From assembly GCF_020073815.1 (NCBI RefSeq), contig NZ_JAIQZJ010000020.1, positions 1 through 64,000 on the forward strand: DNA of 64,000 nucleotides, read 5' to 3'. Below, in pieces: positions 8,775-16,871 of the stretch. Numbering within the stretch: position 1 is the first letter of the stretch; each line of letters opens with the position of its first letter. The DNA is from Nocardioides mangrovi (GTDB lineage Bacteria > Actinomycetota > Actinomycetes > Propionibacteriales > Nocardioidaceae). The notes under the pieces were generated by a model. The model had not been told where the DNA came from and did no database searches. It saw only the letters and a list, made by a program, of their open reading frames with translations. A program made the translations under genes and the position numbers.

Positions 8775-9068
8775 TCAGCCGCCGATCGTCTCGTAGAAGG
8801 CGCGCTCACGGGAGGCCAGCACCGGGATCGCCTGCTCGAGGGCGTACTGCTTGAAGTGCTCGGAGGCCCAGTGCGCGTCCGCGGCGTCCTGGTCGTCGTA
8901 GATCTCGAACAGGCGGAAGACGAGCGGCTCCTCGGGGTCCTGGAACGCCTGGTAGACCCGGTTGCCCGGCTCCTCGCGCGAGAGCGGCCCGAGCTTCTCG
9001 ATCGCGTCGAGCACGACGCCCTCCTGACCGGGCTCGGCGGTCCAGACGGCGCTGACGACAAAGGCCAT
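8775..9068 (-). CDS. ABM-domain protein (small monooxygenase-like)
   Basis: A 97-residue protein with the antibiotic-biosynthesis-monooxygenase ferredoxin-like fold (FVVSAVWTAEPGQEG at the start; YQAFQDPEEPLVFRLFEIYDDQDAADAHWASEHFKQ would be the second half). Members are small dimeric enzymes that oxidise quinol-like aromatics without cofactor, or accessory proteins. GAGGAG precedes the ATG. It is the first gene of the operon and lies directly behind the LysR-type site at 9181. A role in oxidising a hydroquinone or protecting against quinones fits but is inference. Confidence 0.75.
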   Translation of the reverse strand: MAFVVSAVWTAEPGQEGVVLDAIEKLGPLSREEPGNRVYQAFQDPEEPLVFRLFEIYDDQDAADAHWASEHFKQYALEQAIPVLASRERAFYETIGG

Positions 9069-9084
9069 GGAAGGCTCCTCAGAA

Positions 9085-9127
9085 TGGTTCGCGGGTGGTT
9101 CGTGAGTGGTTCGGGCACGGTGGTTCG
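9085..9127. repeat. Four direct copies of TGGTTCG in the operon leader
   Basis: TGGTTCG begins at 9085, 9096, 9107 and 9121, with spacings of 11, 11 and 14 bp, about one helical turn. The block lies in the leader of the 9068 operon, between the likely transcription start (near 9134) and the ribosome-binding site. It could be a protein-binding array or a leader structure; no function is shown. Confidence 0.5.
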
Positions 9128-9140
9128 TGACGGTCCTCTC

Positions 9141-9197
9141 ACGCTAGGCGCGAGGGACAGCCCCGGGGAAAGCACAGGATCCGATGGCTGGCATCAG
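9141..9197 (-). promoter_or_regulatory. Likely LysR-activated promoter of the ring-degradation operon
   Basis: Reading the minus strand, a -10-like box TAGCGT lies at 9146-9141, without a good -35, as expected for an activator-dependent promoter. The sequence CCGATGGCTGGCATCAG at 9181-9197 is an inverted repeat GATG-N5-CATC centred about 55 bp upstream of the predicted start, close to where LysR recognition sites usually lie. The identical 17-mer recurs at 13268-13284. Confidence 0.55.
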
Positions 9198-9210
9198 GTC
9201 CCATGAGGCG

Positions 9211-10284
9211 TCAACCCCGGGCTCGGCGACGGATCCCGAGATAGGTCGAGAAGCCGACCGCGACGAGCAGGGCGGCGCCGTTGAAGACGTACTGGACGGC
9301 CGAGTCGACGCCCGAGAGCGTCAGGCCGCTGACCGAGAACGACACGAAGAGGACCCCGATCATGGTCCCGACGACGTTGAAGAACCCGGGGCGGATCGCG
9401 GTCGCGCCCAGGAAGACGGCGGCGAGGGCGGGGAAGAGCAGCGAGGTGCCGGAGTCGGAGGTCGCGCTGCCCTGGACGGCGAGGCGCAGGAGCCCGGCCG
9501 CGCCGGCGATCGTGCCGCCGAGGACGAAGGTCAGCATCACGTTGCGCCGCACCGGGAGGCCCACGAGCTTGGCGGACTCGGGGTTCGACCCGATCGCGTA
9601 GAGCGAGCGACCGAAGGGCGTCTGCGCGAGCAGGTACCACGCCACCACGGCGATCACGACGACGATGGCGGTGACCTGGGGCAGCCCGGCGATCTTGGAG
9701 TAGCTGAAGTCGGTCAGGGTGGTCGAGATGCCTTGGTAGATGGTCTGGCCACCGGTGTACCACTGGATGACACCGCCGAGCAGGGTGGCGACACCCAGGG
9801 TGGTCACGAAGGGGTCGAGCCGGAAGCGCGTCACCATCACGCCGTTGAACAGCCCGACCAGAGCGCCGAAGGCCACGCACACCACCACGCAGACGAGCAG
9901 GGGCGTGCCGTGGTTGGACATCAGGCCGGCCGAGAGCACCATGGACGACGCGCAGGTCGCCCCGAGCGAGAAGTCGATGTTGCCGGTCACCAGCGGGAAG
10001 ACGGCGGCCAGGGCGATCATCGCGACCGCGGTCTGCCCGCGCAGCACCGCGTTGACGTTGTTCATCGACGCGAAGACGTCGCCGCTGGTCGGGTTGAGCG
10101 TGAAGACGATGCAGATCAGCACGAAGAGACCCAGCAACGCGTAGCGCTCGGCGAACCCGAGGAACGAGTGGGAGCTCGGTCGGTGTCGACCGGTGCTCGT
10201 CGCGGCGCTCTCGGCCGGGGTGCTCTGCTCGGTGTTCGTCATCGCCGCCGCCTCCTGGGTCACGGGCTCGTTGGTGATGCTCAT
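9211..10284 (-). CDS. Ribose-type ABC transporter permease
   Basis: A 357-residue membrane permease of the RbsC/BPD_transp_2 family, with about eight to ten hydrophobic segments between residues 45 and 345. The family motif region SLYAIGSNPESAKLVGLPV (near residue 235) is the cytoplasmic loop that contacts the ATPase. A polar, low-complexity N-terminus of about 40 residues precedes the first membrane segment. The ATG overlaps the ATPase stop by 4 bp. With the two upstream genes it forms a complete importer for a sugar, polyol or similar ligand. Confidence 0.9.
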   Translation of the reverse strand: MSITNEPVTQEAAAMTNTEQSTPAESAATSTGRHRPSSHSFLGFAERYALLGLFVLICIVFTLNPTSGDVFASMNNVNAVLRGQTAVAMIALAAVFPLVTGNIDFSLGATCASSMVLSAGLMSNHGTPLLVCVVVCVAFGALVGLFNGVMVTRFRLDPFVTTLGVATLLGGVIQWYTGGQTIYQGISTTLTDFSYSKIAGLPQVTAIVVVIAVVAWYLLAQTPFGRSLYAIGSNPESAKLVGLPVRRNVMLTFVLGGTIAGAAGLLRLAVQGSATSDSGTSLLFPALAAVFLGATAIRPGFFNVVGTMIGVLFVSFSVSGLTLSGVDSAVQYVFNGAALLVAVGFSTYLGIRRRARG

Positions 10285-11861
10285 GCGGTCTCGTCCTCCT
10301 GACGCACGCTCGTGGCGCGCAGCAGCTTGCGGGTGAGGTCATCGGGGTCGAGGGTCTCGGCGTCGAGGTCCTCGTCCACCCGGCCCTCGCGGATGATCAC
10401 GATGCGGTCGCACAGGGCCAGCAGCTCGCTCGCGTCCGAGGAGGCGACGAGGACGGCCGTGCCGCGGCGCGCGGCCTCGCGGACGGTGCGGTAGATGTCG
10501 ACCCGGGACATCACGTCCACGCCCTGGGTCGGCTCGTCGAGGAGAAGGACCGCCGGGTCCCGCTGGAGCCAGCGGGCCAGGATCACCTTCTGCTGGTTGC
10601 CGCCCGACATCGAGGTGAACGGTGCGGCCGGGCCGGAGGCCTTGACCCTGAAGTCGGAGATCAGCCGGCGGCTGACGTCCTGCTCGGCCCGCGCGTTCAT
10701 CCCGCGCCACGACCAGTAGGTGCGCAGTCGCGTCATCGACAGGTTGTCGGCGATGGTCAGGTCGGCGAACGCCGCCTCGCGACCGCGGTCCTCCGGCACG
10801 AGGGCGACGCCGTCGCGCATCGCGCCGGCGACGTCCCGGGGTACGTGCGGGCGGCCGTTGATGCTCATGGTGCCGGCGCGCGGGCTGAGGTCGCCGAAGA
10901 TCGTGCGCAGCAACGAGCTGCGGCCCGAGCCGACCAGGCCGGCGACGCCGACGATCTCGCCGCGGCGGGCCTGGAGGTCGATGCCGGCGAGCGGGCCGCT
11001 GACCAGGCCGCGGACCTCGAGGCGCAGCTCGTCGGCGGCGCTGCTGGCGGCGACCGGCCGGAGCGCGTCGACCGCGCGGCCGGCCATGAGCTCGACCAGC
11101 TCGTCCTCGGTCGGCGAGGCGTCGACCAGGGTCGCGACGGTCCGCCCGTCGCGGAAGATCGTGAAGTCGTCGGCCACGGAGAGCACCTCGCTCATCCGGT
11201 GGCTGACCAGGACGACGGTCTGACCCTGGTCGGCGAGGCGCCGGATCCGGGCCAGCAGCAGGGCCGACTCGTGCTGGGCGAGCGAGGCTGTCGGCTCGTC
11301 CAGCACGAGGATCAGGGACTCGCCGTCGGCGCTGGTGTCGGCGTCCTGGAGGGCGCGCGCGATGGCGACCATGGTGCGGTCGGCCGGCCGCAGCTCGTTG
11401 ATCGGCGTCCGCGGGTCGACGTGCAGCTCGTAGGAGTCGAGCACGCTCGTGACCCGCTCATGCAGGTGGGCCCACCGGATCCGGGTGCCCGCCTGCAGAG
11501 GGAAGCCGGCGTCCAGGGCGAAGTTCTCGGCGATCGACAGGCCGTCGAAGAGGCCGAGGTCCTGGTGGACGAACCGCAGGCCGGCGGCCCGCGCGTCCAC
11601 GGAGTCGAAGGAGCGCAGGTCGTACTCCCGACCTCCCACCGTGAGCTGACCGGCGTCGGCCTGGTGAACGGCCGCGAGCACCTTGATCGACGTGCTCTTC
11701 CCCGAGCCGTTGCCGCCCAGCAGGGCGTGCACGGTTCCGGGTCGGACGGCGAGCGAGGCCTCGTCGAGGGCCAGCGTGGCCCCGAAGCGCTTGGTCAGCC
11801 CCGAGATCGAGAGCGCCGTGGCGCCCTCGGTCACGGTCGGGAGGTCGGGAGCGGCCGTCAT
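10281..11861 (-). CDS. Ribose-type ABC transporter ATP-binding protein (two NBDs)
   Basis: A 526-residue tandem ATPase of the RbsA/MglA type that powers sugar import. The first domain has a standard Walker A (GGNGSGKST) and Walker B (LILVLDEPTAS), but its signature region is degenerate (LRPADRTMVA). The second has a degenerate Walker A (GLVGSGRSS) with a good signature MSGGNQQK and Walker B LLLDEPTQG. Such asymmetry is normal in this family. The ATG at 11861 begins one base after the binding-protein stop; the open frame upstream belongs to the binding protein read in another frame. Confidence 0.92.
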   Translation of the reverse strand: MTAAPDLPTVTEGATALSISGLTKRFGATLALDEASLAVRPGTVHALLGGNGSGKSTSIKVLAAVHQADAGQLTVGGREYDLRSFDSVDARAAGLRFVHQDLGLFDGLSIAENFALDAGFPLQAGTRIRWAHLHERVTSVLDSYELHVDPRTPINELRPADRTMVAIARALQDADTSADGESLILVLDEPTASLAQHESALLLARIRRLADQGQTVVLVSHRMSEVLSVADDFTIFRDGRTVATLVDASPTEDELVELMAGRAVDALRPVAASSAADELRLEVRGLVSGPLAGIDLQARRGEIVGVAGLVGSGRSSLLRTIFGDLSPRAGTMSINGRPHVPRDVAGAMRDGVALVPEDRGREAAFADLTIADNLSMTRLRTYWSWRGMNARAEQDVSRRLISDFRVKASGPAAPFTSMSGGNQQKVILARWLQRDPAVLLLDEPTQGVDVMSRVDIYRTVREAARRGTAVLVASSDASELLALCDRIVIIREGRVDEDLDAETLDPDDLTRKLLRATSVRQEDETA

Positions 11862-11862
11862 G

Positions 11863-13023
11863 TCAGCTGACTCCCCAGGTCTTGAGGTAGTCGGCCTTGA
11901 AGTCGACGCCGCCGCCGACGTAGTCACCCTCGGCCGGCATGTTGTGGTCGGCGTCGACCATCTGGAAGCCATCGCCCTCGACGACCGGGTCCTCGCCGTT
12001 CAGCACGCGGATCGCCTCGTCGACCGAGCCGTAGGATCCCCACTCGGTCGCGTAGCCGAGGGCGGCGTTCAGGCCGCCGTCCGAGCGGATCAGGTCCATC
12101 GTCGACGCGTCGCCGAAGCCGGAGGCGACCACCATGTCGTTCGCGCGCCCGCTGGCCTTGACCGCGGCGCCGAACCCGGTGGACATCCAGCCCCCGACGG
12201 GCACGTAGACCGCGTTGGCGTCGGTGTACTTCTGCAGCGCTGCGGTGAACTTGTCCGTGGCGGCCGTGCCGGCGAAGTCCTCGTTGGCGATGTCGATGCT
12301 GCCGACCACCTCGCAGTCGTCGCAGGTGGCCAGCTCGGTCTCGAAGCCCTCGGTCAGCCAGGGTCCCCAGATGGGCGAGGTGAACTTGAGCTCGAGCACC
12401 TTCGCCTTGCCGTCGGTCGACCCGATCAGGTAGTCGGCCACGGTCGCGCCGGCCTTCTTCCAGTACTCGTCGATGGTGGTGTCGGGCAGCTGGAGCCGCT
12501 CGGTGTCGAAGACCTGGCTGCCACCGGTGGACGCACAGTCGGCACCGCCGGCTCCGATGATCGCGACGCCTGCGGCCTTGGCCTGCTCGAACGGCTTCTG
12601 GATGCTCGCGCAGTCGATCCCGACCGGGAACACGACGTCCGCCTTCGCGGTCGTGGCCTGGTCGACGCAGGTCGCCCACCCGTCAGGGTTCAGCTGGCCG
12701 TCGCAGACCTTGGTGGACCAGCCGATGGCCTTGGCGGCCTCGACGATCCCGGCCACCGGAGTGGCGCAGGAAGGAACCTGTTGGCCGCACGAGATGACCC
12801 ACGCGTTGACACCGGACTTCGGCGTCGTCGCCTCGGTGGGCGGCGTGCCGGTCTCGCCCTTGTAGGCCGCCTCCAGCGCCTGCTTGGCGGTGTCGCTGGT
12901 GGCCTCGGTCGCCGCGGAGTTGTCGGACGACGACCCGCTCGAACACCCGGCCGCCAGCATCGCGAGGATCGCGATGGCGACCAGCGCCACGGCCCTCGGG
13001 GCCGCCGTGGACTTCTGGCTCAT
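11863..13023 (-). CDS. Sugar-type ABC transporter substrate-binding lipoprotein
   Basis: A 386-residue periplasmic-binding-type lipoprotein (Peripla_BP_4/ribose-type class). Signal peptide: residues 1-26, with lipobox LAAGC and acylated Cys27, then a Ser/Asn/Thr linker. Six or more further cysteines, including CDDC, are unusual for this class and may form disulfides. Start ATG 13023 follows AAGGAG at a six-base spacing; an upstream ATG at 13041 lacks this. It is the first gene of the importer operon. Together with the ring-cleavage genes, the ligand is probably a sugar-like or glycosylated ring compound. Confidence 0.9.
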   Translation of the reverse strand: MSQKSTAAPRAVALVAIAILAMLAAGCSSGSSSDNSAATEATSDTAKQALEAAYKGETGTPPTEATTPKSGVNAWVISCGQQVPSCATPVAGIVEAAKAIGWSTKVCDGQLNPDGWATCVDQATTAKADVVFPVGIDCASIQKPFEQAKAAGVAIIGAGGADCASTGGSQVFDTERLQLPDTTIDEYWKKAGATVADYLIGSTDGKAKVLELKFTSPIWGPWLTEGFETELATCDDCEVVGSIDIANEDFAGTAATDKFTAALQKYTDANAVYVPVGGWMSTGFGAAVKASGRANDMVVASGFGDASTMDLIRSDGGLNAALGYATEWGSYGSVDEAIRVLNGEDPVVEGDGFQMVDADHNMPAEGDYVGGGVDFKADYLKTWGVS

Positions 13024-13130
13024 GTGCCTCTCCTTCGTCATCGACGGCCCTCGCCGCCTGTCCAGGGTCTTGTGACCCCGATCACCTCGGAAGACTGACC
13101 CACCCCGGCGGCGAAGGGAAAACGCTCGTG

Positions 13131-13147
13131 CGAATGCCAGGCATTCG
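13131..13147. promoter_or_regulatory. Palindromic operator upstream of the importer operon
   Basis: Perfect 7-bp arms CGAATGC/GCATTCG around CAG, about 108 bp upstream of the importer start codon. The core ATGCCAGGCAT matches the reverse complement of the core at 9181 and 13268 (ATGCCAGCCAT) in 10 of 11 bases, so it is probably bound by the same regulator. Confidence 0.5.
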
Positions 13148-13267
13148 CCTCTGCCGGACCGAAGCCGAGCCACCACCCGTGCGCCGCCGCCGTGGGACCG
13201 GACGGTCGCGGCGTCGGCTGTGCCGTGACGGTGGGAACCCTGTGCACCACCTGTGGCGCGGGATCGA

Positions 13268-13284
13268 CCGATGGCTGGCATCAG
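13268..13284. promoter_or_regulatory. LysR-type site upstream of the FAD monooxygenase operon
   Basis: CCGATGGCTGGCATCAG, identical over 17 bases to the site at 9181-9197. It contains the inverted repeat GATG-N5-CATC. It lies 71 bp upstream of the ATG at 13356. Confidence 0.6.
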
Positions 13285-13355
13285 CGCGAGCAGGGTTCCG
13301 CCGCGTCGACCTCACGGGTTTCCTGTGACCGACCACACAGGCAGAAGGAGCCCCC

Positions 13356-14498
13356 ATGTCCGAGTCCCCGTCCTCCACCGTCGACCGCGTCCTCGTCGTC
13401 GGGGGCGGCATCACCGGCGGCGTCCTGTCGCTGGCCCTGGCCCAGAAGGGCGTGGAGGTGGTCCTCGTCGACCTGCGGCCCTCACTCGGCGGGGTCGGGC
13501 ACGGGATCACGCTCCAGGGCAACGCGCTCAAGGCGTTCCGGAGCGTGGGGATCTACGACCAGCTGGCCGAGCGCGGCTTCGTGTTCAACCACCTGCGGCT
13601 GAAGACCGCCGACGGCCAGGTGATCGCCGAGATCCAGACGCCGCCGATGGGCGGTCCGGACCTGCCCGGCACCATGGGCGCGGTCCGCGGCGACCTGGCC
13701 GACATCCTCGCGGCGGAGGTCGTGGCGGCCGGCGTCGACGTACGCCTCGGCACGACGCTGACCGCCATCGACGACCACGGCGGCTCGGTCACCGTCACCC
13801 TCTCCGACGGCACCCGGGAGACGGTCGACCTCCTGGTCGGCGCCGACGGCATCCGGTCGAAGGTGCGCGGCATGATCGGCATCACCGACGAGCCGGAGCG
13901 GGTGGGGATGGGTATCTGGCGGACGATCGCGAAGCGACCGGCCGAGATGGACTGCTCGGAGATGTACTACGGCGGCCCGAAGTACAAGGCCGGCTACACC
14001 CCGATCTCCGAGGATCTCTGCTACGCATTCCTCCTGGAGGAGAACCTCGACCCCGAGTACCTGGGCGAGGGCCCGCGCGGCAAGGAGCTGAAGGAGCGCA
14101 GCGAGGGCTACGGCGGCGTGTGGGGCGAGATCCGTGCCAGCCTGGCCGACGACGCGATCGTCAACTACCAGTGGATCGAGGCGATCTGCGTGGAGAGCCC
14201 GTGGTTCCGCGGACGCACGATCATCATCGGCGACGCCGCGCACGCGTGCCCGCCGCTGATCGCGCAGGGCGCGGCGATGTGCGCCGAGGACGCGGTGATC
14301 CTGGCCGAGATGGTCACCGGCGGTGACAAGGTGGAGGACGTGCTCCCGGCCTTCATGGAGCGCCGCTTCCCCCGGGTGAAGATGGTGCTCGACAACAGTC
14401 TCACCCTGGCCGACTGGGAGATCCACCCGGACACCCCGGGCGCGGACCCCGGCCGGATCATGGGCCAGACCCTGCACGCGCTGGTGGAGCCCGCGTGA
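13356..14498 (+). CDS. FAD-dependent aromatic-ring monooxygenase (PHBH fold)
   Basis: A 380-residue single-component flavoprotein monooxygenase, group A, that would hydroxylate an aromatic or related ring with NAD(P)H and O2. The FAD motif GGGITGG is near residue 17, the DG motif GADGIRSKVRG near 165, and the GD motif GDAAHACPP near 293. ATG follows AGAAGGAG. The downstream oxidase starts inside its stop codon (GTGATG). Hydroxylation could create the diol that the extradiol dioxygenase cuts; this is inferred from context. Confidence 0.88.
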   Translation: MSESPSSTVDRVLVVGGGITGGVLSLALAQKGVEVVLVDLRPSLGGVGHGITLQGNALKAFRSVGIYDQLAERGFVFNHLRLKTADGQVIAEIQTPPMGGPDLPGTMGAVRGDLADILAAEVVAAGVDVRLGTTLTAIDDHGGSVTVTLSDGTRETVDLLVGADGIRSKVRGMIGITDEPERVGMGIWRTIAKRPAEMDCSEMYYGGPKYKAGYTPISEDLCYAFLLEENLDPEYLGEGPRGKELKERSEGYGGVWGEIRASLADDAIVNYQWIEAICVESPWFRGRTIIIGDAAHACPPLIAQGAAMCAEDAVILAEMVTGGDKVEDVLPAFMERRFPRVKMVLDNSLTLADWEIHPDTPGADPGRIMGQTLHALVEPA

Positions 14499-15865
14499 TG
14501 GAGGTCCCCCTGATCACCCGCGACGAGGAGGGTTTCGAGGAGGCGCGGTTCGACCGGATCTTCAACCGTCGCCTCCCCGATCGCCAGCCGGCCGCGGTCG
14601 TGCGGGCCGAGACCGAGGCGGACGTGCAAGCTGCCGTCCGTCTCGCGCACGACCGCGGTTGGCAGGTGGCTGTCCGCTCCGGCGGGCACAGCTGGGCGCA
14701 GTGGTCGGTGCGCGACGACGCGCTCGTCATCGACCTCGGCGGCCTGAGGGAGATCTCGTACGACGAGGAGAGCGGCATCGTGACCGCCTCCCCGTCGACC
14801 CAGGGCGGCGCCGAGCTGGCGCCGTACCTCGCCGAACGCGGCCGCTTCTTCCTCGGCGGCCACTGCCCGACGGTCGGCATCGGCGGCTTCCTGCTCCAGG
14901 GCGGCCAGGGCTGGAACGCCCGCGGCTGGGGTTGGGCCGCCGAGCACGTCGTGGCGATCGATGTGGTGACCGCGTCGGGGGAGCTGGTGCGCGCTGACGC
15001 GACCCAGAACTCCGACCTCTTCTGGGCCGCGCGCGGCGCCGGGCCCGGCTTCCCCGGCGTGGTCACCCGCTTCCACCTGCAGACCCGGCCGCTGCCGGCG
15101 CACTTCGCGCACACGGTGCAGGGCTTCCACCTCGACGACTTCGACGAGGTGATGACCTGGCTGCACGACACCCACGGCTCGATCGCCGACACCGTCGAGA
15201 TCGTTGCGCTCACCAAAACCGACCTGACCGTGTCGGCCGAGCCGATCCTCCTGGTCACCGCGCTGGCCATGGTCGAGTCCGAGGACGAGGCCGAGGCGGC
15301 GCTCGCTCCGTTCCGCGCGAACCCGGCCCTCGACCGGGCGCTCTTCGTCGTCGACAACCAGCCCACCACGCCGGAGAAGGAGCGAGCCCGCCAGCTCGAG
15401 GACAACCCCGAGGGCCACCGCTGGGCGGTCGACAACGCCTGGCTGTCCGGCACCGCTGCCGAGGTGGTCCCGGCCATGCGTCGCGCCTACACGACGCTGC
15501 CGAACGACAAGGCTTTCACGATCTGGTTCTCGATGGCGCCGCTGCGCGAGCTGCCCGACATGGCCTTCTCGGTCCAGTCCGAGATCTACCTGGCGTCGTA
15601 CGTGCTCTGGGAGTCGCCCGACGACGACGAACGCTGCCAGTCCTGGCTCGCCGGCGCGATGGCCGACCTCGAGCCGGTCACCGTCGGTCAGTACCTCGGC
15701 GACAGCGACCTCTCGCGACGCCAGCTGCGCTTCATGTCGGACGAGGCATGGGCGCGGATGCAGCAGGTGTACGCCGACCGGGACCCCGACCGGCTGTTCG
15801 TCTCCTACCTGGCCGGGCCGGGCGGCGCGACCAACCGCAACTACTGGCTCGCCAGCGAGGGGTGA
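14498..15865 (+). CDS. Bicovalent-flavin oxidase (BBE-like, PCMH domain)
   Basis: A 455-residue FAD-linked oxidase with an N-terminal PCMH FAD domain and a C-terminal BBE segment (YWLASEG end; NRNYW motif). Both flavin-anchoring residues of the bicovalent class are present: His64 in RSGGHSW and Cys123 in GGHCPTVGIGGF. Such enzymes oxidise sugars, alcohols or amines with O2 as acceptor. No signal peptide is visible, so it is cytoplasmic. ATG 14498 shares one base with the preceding stop; GTG 14495 is the alternative. Its 3' end overlaps the convergent LysR gene by 25 bp. The substrate may be the sugar part or a benzylic alcohol. Confidence 0.88.
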   Translation: MEVPLITRDEEGFEEARFDRIFNRRLPDRQPAAVVRAETEADVQAAVRLAHDRGWQVAVRSGGHSWAQWSVRDDALVIDLGGLREISYDEESGIVTASPSTQGGAELAPYLAERGRFFLGGHCPTVGIGGFLLQGGQGWNARGWGWAAEHVVAIDVVTASGELVRADATQNSDLFWAARGAGPGFPGVVTRFHLQTRPLPAHFAHTVQGFHLDDFDEVMTWLHDTHGSIADTVEIVALTKTDLTVSAEPILLVTALAMVESEDEAEAALAPFRANPALDRALFVVDNQPTTPEKERARQLEDNPEGHRWAVDNAWLSGTAAEVVPAMRRAYTTLPNDKAFTIWFSMAPLRELPDMAFSVQSEIYLASYVLWESPDDDERCQSWLAGAMADLEPVTVGQYLGDSDLSRRQLRFMSDEAWARMQQVYADRDPDRLFVSYLAGPGGATNRNYWLASEG

Positions 15866-16791
15866 GGCCGGTTCCGCTCGGCGAGCTCGGCCGCGGCGGC
15901 GTCCAGTCGGCCGAAGAGCCAGCGGTGCGCGGGATCGGCGAGCCGGTTCTCGGCGAACCAGTAGGCCTCCGCGAGGACGGCGATGTCGCCGAAGGCCGGC
16001 TCGACCTCGACCAGGCGACTGTTGGCCCGCAGGTGCTGGTGGGCCAGGAGCTCCGGGACCACGGCGACCATGTCGGTTCCCTCGATCACGAAGAGGAGCG
16101 GCAGGAAGCCGTAGACGTGCAGGGCGATCCGGCGCTCGACCCGCGCCTCGCCGAAGACCCGGTCCACCGGCGTCAGCACACCGTGCCCGAAGGAGCCGAC
16201 GGCGTGCGGCAGTGCGGCGAGGTCCTCCAGGCTCAGCTGGCCGTCCGCGAGGCGCGGGTTGTCGCGGTCGGCGATCACGACCATCCGGTCGCTCCACAGC
16301 GGACGGGAGAGCCCGGGGAAGCCGAAGCCCGCGGGAGCCACGATCACGTCGTTGTCGACGAGCACCCGGTCCGAGGAGCGGCTGTCCGGCCCCAGGTGAC
16401 CGATGCTCAGCCGCACCCCCGGCGCCTCCTCCTCCACCAACCGGACCAGCGGTTCGTGCAGCACCGCGATCGCGTAGTCGCTCATGGTGAGGCGGAAGGT
16501 GCGCTCGCTGGTGCCCGGGTCGAAGCCGTCCTCCAGCCGGAGCGCGGAGCTGACCAACGTGACGGCGTGCTGGACGTCCGGCAGCAGGTCGCGGGCGAAC
16601 GGCGTCAGCTCGTAGTCGCGACCGGCACGGACGAGGAGCTCGTCGTCGAAGCGCCGACGCAGCCGGGCCAGGGCGGCGCTCATCGCGGGCTGGCTGAGCT
16701 GCAGCCGCTGACCCGCGCGGGTCACGTTCGCCTCCTCCAGCAGCACCTTGAGCGGCAGCAGCAGGTTGAGGTCGGAGCCTCCCAGTGCCAT
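15841..16791 (-). CDS. LysR-family transcriptional regulator
   Basis: A 316-residue LysR regulator. The winged helix is near residues 6-65 (LLLPLKVLLEEANVTRAGQRLQLSQPAMSAALARLR), followed by a PBP2-like effector domain similar to the NodD/NahR group (MSDYA near 105). Start ATG 16791 follows GGTGGGAG; the open frame upstream to 16842 adds residues not seen in the family. It is divergent from a second LysR gene, with 80 bp between the starts. Likely one of the regulators acting on the GATG-N5-CATC sites in this region. Confidence 0.88.
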   Translation of the reverse strand: MALGGSDLNLLLPLKVLLEEANVTRAGQRLQLSQPAMSAALARLRRRFDDELLVRAGRDYELTPFARDLLPDVQHAVTLVSSALRLEDGFDPGTSERTFRLTMSDYAIAVLHEPLVRLVEEEAPGVRLSIGHLGPDSRSSDRVLVDNDVIVAPAGFGFPGLSRPLWSDRMVVIADRDNPRLADGQLSLEDLAALPHAVGSFGHGVLTPVDRVFGEARVERRIALHVYGFLPLLFVIEGTDMVAVVPELLAHQHLRANSRLVEVEPAFGDIAVLAEAYWFAENRLADPAHRWLFGRLDAAAAELAERNRPHPSLASQ

Positions 16792-16871
16792 CACTCCCAC
16801 CTTTCCCACCGGACCGACGTCACCACTACAGTCTGGGACCACCGGGTGAGCACGGTCACAGAGGGGGTCGG
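16792..16871. promoter_or_regulatory. Divergent promoter region between the two LysR genes
   Basis: An 80-bp gap serves both regulator genes. TACAGT at 16827-16832 is a good -10 box for the plus-strand gene, about 40 bp from its GTG. No copy of the GATG-N5-CATC motif lies here, so autoregulation by that site is not supported. Confidence 0.45.

Larger units (their letters stand above)
13024..13355. other. 332-bp divergent regulatory region
   Basis: This stretch separates the importer operon (minus) from the FAD monooxygenase operon (plus) and shows no gene. It holds a palindrome with arms CGAATGC and GCATTCG (13131-13147), whose centre ATGCCAGGCAT differs by one base from the core of the LysR-type 17-mer at 13268-13284. 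One element therefore lies towards each promoter. AGAAGGAG before the ATG at 13356 is the ribosome site. Confidence 0.6.

Noticed and set aside
13128..13328. Small plus-strand gene before the FAD monooxygenase
   Set aside because: The translation is arginine-rich with no ribosome site and overlaps both regulatory palindromes.
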